Of a DNA stretch of 22,974 nucleotides, positions 9,421 through 17,401 are shown piece after piece. The first letter of the stretch is position 1, and each line of letters opens with the position of its first letter. The notes below the pieces were generated by a model that saw nothing but the letters and a program-made list of their open reading frames with translations, had not been told where the DNA came from and searched no databases. Made by a program: the position numbers and the translations under genes. This DNA comes from Linderina pennispora (lineage: Eukaryota; Kickxellomycota; Kickxellomycetes; Kickxellales; Kickxellaceae), in NCBI RefSeq assembly GCF_002104995.1, contig NW_024468415.1, positions 1-22,974 of the forward strand, written 5' to 3'.

Positions 9421-10926
9421 TTACCGCTCCTGGAGCTGATCTAGATACTCTGACAGCTTGGACGCGCCCTGCGCCCACATGCGCCGCAGGTTATCCGCCT
9501 CGTTCGAGTTGAGCAGCCGCTGAGCCAGATCACGCGCATTAGCGCCGAGCTCCTGCAGGTCGATTTCGCCGGAAGCAGCCCGTGTGTGGGCACTAGGCTG
9601 CGGCGGGCGGTTAAAGTACTGGCTGGAGCTGATGCTCTTGGAGTTGGCAAAGCGTGCAGTCGACGAGCTGAGTTCAGGCTCAGCGGGTGTGTTTCCACTG
9701 AGCATCTGGCTGGACGAGATGGATTTGGCCCCTTGGAATCGCTCTTGTGCCGATCCTGTGCTGTTGTTGCCACCCATTGCGCCGAATGATCCGAATCCAA
9801 GGCCAGTCCCGGACTGGTTTCCGCCGCCGATGGCACCAAATCCAAGCCGGCTTACCCCCGAGGAAAGCTGATCCACATCGCCCTTTGTGCTCGAGCCCTG
9901 GACACCCCGCGCAGCCGAACTTGCAGCAGCTGTACTCGCTGCCGTGGTTGCTGCAGACGCAGAGGCGGTTGCTGAACTGGCGCTGCTTTTAGCCTTTGAG
10001 TGCGAGGCCGTGACCGCATCGCGCATCGCCTGCAGACGCTCCTCCTCGCGAGCCTCAGCCTCGGCGCGGGCAGCAGCCTCTTCAAAGTTAACCATGGGCT
10101 TGGCACCCAGCTTCTTTGCGCCGCCGAGTTTCTTGGCTCCTCCCAGCTTCTTTGCTCCTAGTCCAGACGACTTTGGTGTCGACTTCAGAGCGGCCGTGCG
10201 AGCCTTGGTAGCTGACCCAGTGGTAGAGGGCTGGATCACTCGTGCAACAGGCGCCCGTGCTGTGGAGGGCTTCGCAGCAGCAGGAGCAGCGGAGGCCTCA
10301 ATGGCCCTTGTGGCCTGGTCGTCGGCCTGCGCAGAGTCCGATTCGTCGGCCTGGAGAATGACTGTGGGCGGGGCCAGACCACGGACTGGACCTGTAGTGG
10401 GCTCCTCTGACGTGGCCTTAGACGAGCTTGCCGACAGCTCGCGCGCAAAGAAGTCGTCTTCAGCTGCTGCTGGAGCAGCCACCTCTGCGCCTGCAACTAT
10501 GACACGGCCATCATGCGAGCTCAGCAGGTCCTTCTTTGCCAGCTGCTGCAGGTGCGCCTTGTACAGTTGAGCTTGGCGTCCTGTGTACTTGGTTTTCGTG
10601 TCGTTGCCGGTCTTTGCGGTCAGGAACTTTGCGCCGCCGTTCTGGCGCCAAAAGGCTGCTGCATTGTTGTTGCCGCCCACCTTCATTGTGCGCAGCTGGT
10701 CCCACGTCCACGAGTCCAACACTGTCGAGCGAACGAATGAAATATGGACGCCCATGCCGCGGTGCACGGCCGAACAGTCAATGCATAGGTACACGCCGTA
10801 CGTGACTGACGACCATGTCGGATTCTTCGAGCCACAGTCAAAGCAAACCTTGTTTTCGGGCTGCTTGGATCTCAGCTGCTTGAATACTGTGGTAATTTCG
10901 TCCTTTGTAGGCTGTGCCAGCGACAT
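9421..10926 (-). CDS. GLO3: ArfGAP, Glo3/ARFGAP2-3 type
   Basis: This intact 501-residue frame runs from ATG 10926 to TAA 9421-9423. The protein stimulates GTP hydrolysis by Arf on Golgi membranes and works with the COPI coat. The N-terminal ArfGAP domain (about residues 10-130) has the C4 zinc finger C28-x2-C31-x16-C48-x2-C51, the catalytic arginine R56 in [13 protein letters not shown], and the [14 protein letters not shown] motif. A Lys/Gly repeat (three GAKKLG copies, about residues 255-277) is followed by a charged helix ([20 protein letters not shown]). Near the C-terminus two Glo3-type motifs occur, [14 protein letters not shown] and [14 protein letters not shown], which separate the Glo3/ARFGAP2-3 group from Gcs1/ARFGAP1. 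The protein ends in an amphipathic-looking helix. Length and architecture fit the family; no intron or frame damage is seen. Confidence 0.95.
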   Translation of the reverse strand: MSLAQPTKDEITTVFKQLRSKQPENKVCFDCGSKNPTWSSVTYGVYLCIDCSAVHRGMGVHISFVRSTVLDSWTWDQLRTMKVGGNNNAAAFWRQNGGAKFLTAKTGNDTKTKYTGRQAQLYKAHLQQLAKKDLLSSHDGRVIVAGAEVAAPAAAEDDFFARELSASSSKATSEEPTTGPVRGLAPPTVILQADESDSAQADDQATRAIEASAAPAAAKPSTARAPVARVIQPSTTGSATKARTAALKSTPKSSGLGAKKLGGAKKLGGAKKLGAKPMVNFEEAAARAEAEAREEERLQAMRDAVTASHSKAKSSASSATASASAATTAASTAAASSAARGVQGSSTKGDVDQLSSGVSRLGFGAIGGGNQSGTGLGFGSFGAMGGNNSTGSAQERFQGAKSISSSQMLSGNTPAEPELSSSTARFANSKSISSSQYFNRPPQPSAHTRAASGEIDLQELGANARDLAQRLLNSNEADNLRRMWAQGASKLSEYLDQLQER

Positions 10927-11800
10927 TTTCCGGTTCAGAAGTTAAAAAACGGGTGAGGTGGATTGCAAAAGTGAATGGAAGGCAAAGTGTGGATGAGAGG
11001 TGAAGGAAATGCCAGCCCGGTTGAGTTTCGGAAAAGGTTGGCAATATAAGAAATCAGGCTCAGCCAATGGCAGCGTGGAACGTCGAGAGCCCTTGAAACT
11101 TGAAACTTAACCGATGAGCTGGAGCATTGTGGATCGGGCGTTTATAAAACTGCCAGCTCACAGGGAGTAGATCAGGAACCAGGCCATGGTCTGCAGATAA
11201 ATGTGGACGTATCGGTGATATCTGCTGTGTATCCCCTGTCTCGAACCTCTGGCGCCTATGGCTGTGGCTGCGCATGCCTCGGTGTTGGGTATTGTTAATC
11301 TAAATGATAGGTGGATATCAGGTATATGGAGAAACAGCCTCTCAAAGATATGACTGAGGGGAAAGAGGAAAGCTGGCTGTCTGCCTGGGCCTTTGTACGT
11401 ATACGTTTCGGCCTTGCCCATGGTGGAGCAAGGGGACTCTAGACTCCGAATGTCAGCAAGCATAATTTTATATGTCGCATGTACGCATAACAACAGAGTA
11501 TGCTGGATATACATACGCCTATACCTATTGCGCGCCTCCTGCAGCTGTCCCTGACGTCGACATGTCAGCAGAATCAGGTGACATCAAGCTAGGCGCCAAC
11601 GAGACCCCCGCTACAGCCTGAAATATCGTGGTAGAGTCTAGCCTTTGATAAGTTGCACAGATGGCTGTATTGAAAATACCCCTGCGCAACTCGTCTATTC
11701 CCTTTTCTCTCTTTTCTCCAGTATTAAATATAACCTCTAAAATCCCCACACATTCAACACAATATATCTACAGCCGTCCACCCGTGATTTGGCGCGGGGA
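10927..11800. other. Region upstream of GLO3; unresolved short frames
   Basis: The first 130 or so bases are the likely GLO3 promoter on the minus strand. Further out, minus-strand frames at 11158-11514 and 11525-11749 contain a short hydrophobic end (YLQTMAWFLIYSL) and possible splice borders (GTATGT near 11515, several pyrimidine-AG sites). I could not assemble a convincing exon chain or recognise a family. On the plus strand a pyrimidine-rich run ends in CCAG (about 11701-11723) before an AT-rich TATTAAATATAA element. I claim no gene. Confidence 0.25.
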
Positions 11801-14258
11801 CGACGTATTATTGCATTTCACTGGCTACCTGAGTAAGTGGTGTGATAAGTGCCCGCTGATATTTCTTGAAACAGCAACCCTGTGCCCACAGAACACCGCC
11901 AGCCTGGTGATGACCCAGTGGCTGGCAACCGCATAGAAAAAGGGGATGGTGAGAGTGAGAGCGGAGGCGAGGACTGCAAAGATGAAAGACAGTGCAGCTC
12001 CTTTGCAGACATGCAGTTGCCATGCAAATGGCAAGCCCGCCCTCACACTCTCCGAAATATGTAGGTGCATCATTAGCAAAAGCAATGGGTGTGGACAACC
12101 TAGCACATTGGGTTTGGTTGAAATGGCAGAGTAACTGTGTCTGTTGCATAACAACTAAGCACTCCTTTCAGGGCCACAAGTTGCAGATATAAGAGAAGCT
12201 GCGCATTACAATACTACAATAGTCAGATGTGTAGTGCGACAGGATAGCAGGCTGCTACTTGAGAAGAATTTTTGAATGATATGCCTTTTCCGAGCCGTAA
12301 CTAGACACAGCTGTTGCTCAGTGGCGCATGAGGTAGGCGCTCCAAGTCAATCACTTGCTCGCTTTTCGGCGGCACCACTTTATGCACCAACAGCAATTTA
12401 TGCAAGTACTCCTCTCCAAGGAGTAGGAAAATTGCCGATTACCATACCAGAGAACGAATCTAGATGCGGCATGGCTGCTGAGTGGTGTCAGTGTTTCAGA
12501 TCCCTAGGATCTAGGTGCCCTGATACTCGACGGATCAACCCTGTCCAATAGCTACGCTGCATGGCTTTTGAATACTGACACATGCACACAGCCAGCACCA
12601 TCTGTCACTGACATGTCGCTGCCACTATGGATACATCTTGTTTCTTCCCCAACAGAATGCGGCATGTTTCTCCTGAATGCATATAATGTTCGTAAACGAG
12701 GTAGAGATATAATCTGAGCCAAGCCGTAGTTGCAGACCAAGGTCTTGGTGCTTTTGTGTTTTCTCGCACGCTGATTCGCTGCAGAGTACTGAAGAGGCAT
12801 GCCCCTCATTTTGAATGAGAACGTGAATGAAAATAACTATCGTCTGGGTATACTCGACCAAATACGCGCCCAAAGGTCATATGTGACCGACTGTCGCCTT
12901 TGCTTCGGGGATGACTTGGAAGTGGCAAGAGATACAGTGGATGCCTGGTCTATGTTTCTGTGGAGAGAATTGCTTTTATGGTTGGGTATCCGAGTAAAGA
13001 AACCTGTACACGGGATGCGTGGCGAGCTTCTCCCTTGAATTCCCTCCTCCATGCTTCCACCCTGTCCTGTTGTAGTAATCTACAAAGGGCATATCATCAC
13101 ATGGGCTATCTGGCGGCACGGTGACGCTGGGTAAAAATAGCAGTTTTGGCACAGTGGTAGCCGTTGGTCCTGCTTTTCATTTGGCCTCCCAGCCTGAACT
13201 TGGTGGCCGCTGTACCCGTGTCCGCCATCTCCTAGACTGCATTTCAAAGGTGTGGAATAGGGCCTTAGAAGGGATGCACTGCGTTTCTGTTGAATTCACA
13301 ATTTTATTTCATCCGGACGTGGCTACCTTTAGGAATAATAAGATGCGCGCTGGTCTCTTTCGATCATGCTGTTTACTCGTTTTTGAAAACATCAGCGAAT
13401 CTTGTCTGAGCGAAAAAGATATATTTGTTCGTAGCTGCTGCCTCAAGGTCCTGTACAGTAGGGGAATATAATACATAGTATAGCGCGGGTGGAGCAAAAG
13501 TCGCTCCAAAAGGGCGCTCTATTGTAGCATAAGCGGATATAGCATGCAGTGGTCTGGATGGTACATATGATTGACACTGACACCAGCAGATAGGATACAA
13601 TTGGCCAGATAGATTACAGCAGCATGGCTGCTCTGGAAGAAGCCAGCTACATGTGTGCATGATCATGTTTGCAACAGCATGCATATCGACCCCCTCCGCG
13701 AGAATCGCCTGCATAGCCAGCCCCGACCCATTCGCTATCTGAAATGGCTCTTATCTCCAAATCCGCACTTTCCCTCTGTCACATCTGGACTTCATGATCA
13801 GAAGAGCGGCTTATTGATGCGCTTTGACAAGTCACGAACCACCACACGCATGCAGCTGGCTGCTTCGCCATTTTCACTCATCCTCGGAAAAAATTGGCAC
13901 GGGCAAGCTGGAAAAAACGCGTCTCAGCATGCACCCCGCTTTGCACTCCTGCATATTTTCCTACGCATCCGCAGCCCTCGTCTGTTTTGAACGGGGAACA
14001 GGTAGGTGGGGGTGGTGGGTTCCCTGGGTCTGGCATACGGTGCATGGTGGTTTACAATGGCTACAATAAGGCGCTCCAATTGTACGTCTGAATCCAGAAA
14101 TACTGGTAGTCGTCTTCACTTGTTTTTGAAATGCCAAGCTGCTATGTGGTTAACGGGGAAAGGACCTGAGGACAAAAACGCAAACCTGCGCTTGCATGCC
14201 GGCACTTTTTTGTGGAGTTTGTCATTTGCCTTGGGGCTGCAGGTGGCGGGTTCGCACA

Positions 14259-14266
14259 TATATAAA
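14259..14266 (+). promoter_or_regulatory. TATA-like element TATATAAA
   Basis: A TATATAAA octamer sits in a locally GC-rich stretch about 1 kb upstream of the first tandem paralogue. It matches the core-promoter consensus, but no transcript downstream of it can be confirmed. It could serve a long leader of the gene at 15247 or an unannotated transcript. Confidence 0.3.
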
Positions 14267-14929
14267 CTGTATTGCATTCGCCCCGCCCCCAAGTGCTGGG
14301 CTGATTTGCCTATTTGCTATCTCAATTCGAGGGTTCCATTGCTTCGCTCACCCTTTTACAAAAGAAAAGGCTTCATTCATATCAACTAATTCACTAGGTA
14401 CATAGCAACCTTACACAGTGTTCGATGGCCAGGTTCCTGGTTTGCGTATGACACAGAGTCCCTTTTGAAAAACCGCCACCTAGCACACGCCATCTGCTGT
14501 GACAACAGCGCCTTTTTGCCTACCGCTTTCCCGCCAGCATTCCCCTGCTGTTGGCTGCCCAGTGCTGACCCCTCCTTTCTACATAGTGCTGAACAACAGG
14601 GCACACTATTATCTCACTTGAGCCCTGCATTGGTGGCTACAGCAGACCATGGCAATAACAGCTGCTCCGCAAAGGCTGTGCAGTCTGTTTTGCTCACGCT
14701 TGTGGCTGGCAGTACACTCACAGGAAGAGCCGGTTGTGTACTCGTACTCTGCAAAACATCCTATTACTAGGAATGGATTGCCCGCCTCTTCACTCTGAGC
14801 CGTTTCCGACTGCATACGCTGACGACTGGCCATCCACTTCCCTTCCCTGCCCAACTGGCAATAATTCACCCGCTTTTCGCCGCATTGCGATCCACACGCA
14901 GACATTGTGTGTGAATGCTGCGAGCGCTG

Positions 14930-15246
14930 CTTGTTTCCTCTTTCAACCTCAGCGTTTTCATTTTTATTTTTGCCTGAGCACTTTTTTGCGATCTTTTCTC
15001 TTTCACGTCTTTCACAGCTGGCGATATCTTTATATTTTACTTGCTACCCCACCACCAGGGCTACGTCAGTAATCCTGTACACTTTTCGCTTATATGAAAT
15101 ATCCATAGGCCTACCCCGCACCCTTACCAAGCTTCATTCGACTCTGCCCGAGAATATCCATCAGTACACCTCTGCATATCCACCCAGCGCCTGTTATTGT
15201 CGTCTTTACAGACTTCGACATCCATACACTCTGCCTATAAACACCT
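14930..15246 (+). promoter_or_regulatory. Pyrimidine-rich proximal promoter/leader of the first tandem paralogue
   Basis: The stretch from about 14930 to 15060 is strongly T/C-rich on the plus strand, typical of fungal promoters just upstream of the transcription start. Two TATA-like elements follow: TATATGAAAT at 15091-15100 and TATAAAC at 15236-15242. The second lies only a few bases before ATG 15247, which bears on which start codon is used. Confidence 0.4.
15236..15242 (+). promoter_or_regulatory. TATA-like box TATAAAC abutting the first ATG
   Basis: TATAAAC lies five bases upstream of ATG 15247 (counting from the end of TATAAA). If it directs initiation 25 or more bases downstream, as is usual, the first ATG would fall outside the transcript. 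Translation would then start at ATG 15286, 15295 or 15364. The neighbouring paralogue has the same arrangement. Confidence 0.35.
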
Positions 15247-17111
15247 ATGCAGTGCGATAGCGATGCAAAAAGAAGCAAGGGCGGCATGCCACACATGGCT
15301 AATACGCCCACATCAAACATACTGATGCGCCGCCCTCGTCCACGCCAGCCGCCCCCGCCCAATATGATCGATTTCGACCTCAACTGGTGCCGCCTGTGTC
15401 GCGTGTGTCTAACCTGCCAGGGAATTGGGCGTACTGTCCGTCAGGCTTTTAACACAAAGAGCTGCGAATGCCCAGTGCGCGTAGTTGTCAGCTGCAAGGG
15501 CAAGAAAAACGACAAGGGGCCAAAGACGGTGGATTTTCGGTTCAAGACGCTTAGTGCCCAAGACATCAAAGCGCTGCAGTGCCTCCTGCGCCAGATGCGC
15601 AGCAATGTCCCACCGATCGAGAGCAATCTGCATCGTGCCAACCTGTGTGGAACGTGCCAGCAACGCATCCGCCGTGCGATTGACGGCATGAGAAACCCGC
15701 AGGATGATGGTGACGAGTCAGTCGACTTCCGTCGCCGTAGATCGATCCGTGTTACCATTAGTGAGGACATAGCAGCATCCACACAAGGCGGCAATGCGAC
15801 TACCCGCAGGGCCATCAACAATGTGACGATGCCCGTGACCAATTTGCTGGCCAGGTCGACCCCGCCTAGACACCGCCCGAGCACAGAGATTGGTGGTGAT
15901 ACTGAAGACTCAAACCCACATACCTATGCTGATATTTCTGCAGTGCAGTTGCCACCGCAGCAGTTGCTTCAGCACCAGCAGCCGCAGCTGCAGCATCGTC
16001 ACCATGATATGCCCTCAGCAGATCATAGCCTAGAACCTACTGTTCCAGCATCTATGCTGAGACCCAACTCTACAGACCCTGCTGCACACCAGCTGCACCG
16101 TCGTTTGGAGCGCGAATCGTTTGAAAATATTCCCAGCGCAAAAGCTCATCTGAAGGCTGCAAGAAGGTAAGCAAACATATGATGTATCCCCTATTTCCCA
16201 CCACCAACCGAACCTGCTGTTGGTTATCTGCTATGTGCTATGTGCTATGTGCTATGTGCTATGTGCTATGTGCTATGTGCTATGTGCTATCTGAGTATTA
16301 GCACAGTGCGAGATTCATTGCGCTGCAGTTTTGTCTTCTAAGCTTGTTTGCTTGATGGATATGATATCGGGACAATTACACTGATCTCTTTTATGTACTA
16401 GCCAACATCGCCCTTTTGTGCAACCTGCTTTTGTTTGGGCAGCATCTTTGTTGTAATGAATCAAACAGGATCTAGCAATATATGTATAACTAAGTATATC
16501 CTTACTGTTCCTATAGCAAGCCAATAAACATCGTCTTTGAAGATGCTAGGGGCGCTGAGCTGTTCCGTGAGTGGGTCTTTGGTGAAATGACGCTCCATGA
16601 GTTGTTTGACGCCTACTATCCCAGTGCCCCTGCCGAGCTACTTTTCCGCGAGCAGCTGCAAGGGTGTCTGTACTCGCGCCACTCGCAGGTGTCGCAGATC
16701 CCGCGGATGGGTGATCTGATAGTTATCAAGGTACATCTGCCGCAGAGTGTCCCTGGCTTGCAGCTACATCGTAGCCGCACGTCGTTACCAAAGATAACTT
16801 TGCCGTCTATCAGCGTGATTCATGAGCGCCACACTGCACAGTACCAGACTGCCATATCACTGCTGGAGATCACCAATGGCCGCTCGATTCCATACATAGC
16901 AACACAGACCACCATGGCTAACCAGCAGCCTCCCTACCTGCAAGGGCATTCTGCTAACAGCAGACCTATTGTCGAGGCGAGCCACCGCAGTATGCTTGAT
17001 AACACGCTACCATCAGTTGCAGCACACATTGCAACCTCAAATGCGTCTACTTCACTACAGGCAGTTGTGCTGCTGAAACACAGAGATAACTATGCTAAGG
17101 CTAGTCATTAA
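15247..17111 (+). CDS. Cys-rich two-domain protein of unknown family, copy A (two exons)
   Basis: The exons are 15247-16166 and 16517-17111, joined in phase 2, giving 504 residues if the first ATG is used. Residues 47-144 form a Cys-rich module: C48-x2-C51-x2-C54-x2-C57, then C73-x-C75, then C134-x2-C137. It also has a DFRFKTLSAQDI segment and NLHRAN before the last CxxC, followed by QQRIRRA. Eight spaced cysteines suggest two bound metal ions, probably zinc (inference). Residues 145-306 are low-complexity, with a Gln/His-rich patch (QQLLQHQQPQLQHRHH). Exon 2 begins with a compact domain of about 75 residues (INIVFEDARG..LFRE...LHELFDAYYPSAP...GDLIVIKV), followed by a polar tail. The gene downstream shares both domains and the intron position. 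I recognise no family; a nuclear regulator is one guess, unproven. The true start may be internal (ATG 15295 or 15364). Confidence 0.75.
16167..16516 (+). other. Intron of copy A, with a heptanucleotide repeat
   Basis: This 350-nt intron starts GTAAGC and ends CTATAG, with a branch-like TAACTAAG about 25 bases before the acceptor. Removing it joins AG|C AAG CCA in phase 2 and reads through to TAA 17109-17111. The frame would otherwise stop within the donor site. The same junction phase and position occur in copy B, which supports the call. Confidence 0.8.
16229..16290 (+). repeat. Heptanucleotide tandem repeat (TGCTATG)n
   Basis: About 8.9 perfect copies of the 7-base unit TGCTATG fill 62 bases of the copy A intron. 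The unit is not a multiple of three, so it would disrupt any coding frame, which agrees with an intronic position. Perfect copies suggest recent slippage and likely length polymorphism. Confidence 0.95.
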
Positions 17112-17401
17112 GAACCCCAATCAGCTGCAGCTATCCCGTTTGTTTACGATTATTGCAAACTCCCTGTGTCTGTCTGTCATATTGACCGCACGGTGCCCCG
17201 AGTTGCTTCTATCACCCTCCTATTTCGCATACTCTATCAGTCTTACCACAGGCTTCAGAGCCTAACTTGTGCCCATCCTGCTTCTTTCACCATGTTTGCA
17301 ATATAGTCCATAGTCACATATTCAGCTCGGCCATCTATCTTGCTTCCCATTGCAGATTATAAAGCACATGGGCAGCCATCGCGTAGAGGTGGAACCGGTA
17401 C
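17112..17401 (+). promoter_or_regulatory. Intergenic region between the tandem paralogues
   Basis: These 290 bases carry the 3' flank of copy A and the promoter of copy B. The sequence is C/T-rich on the plus strand (about 17155-17300). TATAAAG at 17358-17364 sits four bases before an out-of-frame ATG at 17368 and 38 bases before the ATG at 17402. I see no other gene. Confidence 0.4.

Larger units (their letters stand above)
11801..15246. other. Long gene-poor interval upstream of the tandem paralogue pair
   Basis: About 3.4 kb show only short, mutually contradictory frames on both strands, with no recognisable motif. A plus-strand GTAAGT (about 11833-11838) and a minus-strand frame with one hydrophobic segment (11825-12154) are the only gene-like signs, and neither can be extended. 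I looked for the conserved B-box of tRNA genes and the conserved parts of spliceosomal snRNAs and found none. The last 300 bases are C/T-rich. The interval may be an extended regulatory region for the plus-strand gene at 15247, or hold noncoding or fast-evolving genes. Confidence 0.35.

Noticed and set aside
11661-11936. Plus-strand 91-codon frame containing a GTAAGT and pyrimidine-AG signals.
   Set aside because: The frame has random-looking composition and neither spliced nor unspliced forms resemble a known protein.
11825-12154. Minus-strand frame with one hydrophobic segment (AALSFIFAVLASALTLTIPFFYAVA).
   Set aside because: It overlaps another equally long frame, no splice extension gives a sensible protein, and no family is recognised; a chance hydrophobic stretch is likely.
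12276-12551. Plus-strand 91-codon frame in the gene-poor interval, and similar frames at 12799-13038, 13121-13471, 13655-13990 and 14006-14389.
   Set aside because: They have no motifs, no signal peptide, no codon pattern resembling the secure genes and no support from neighbouring splice sites.
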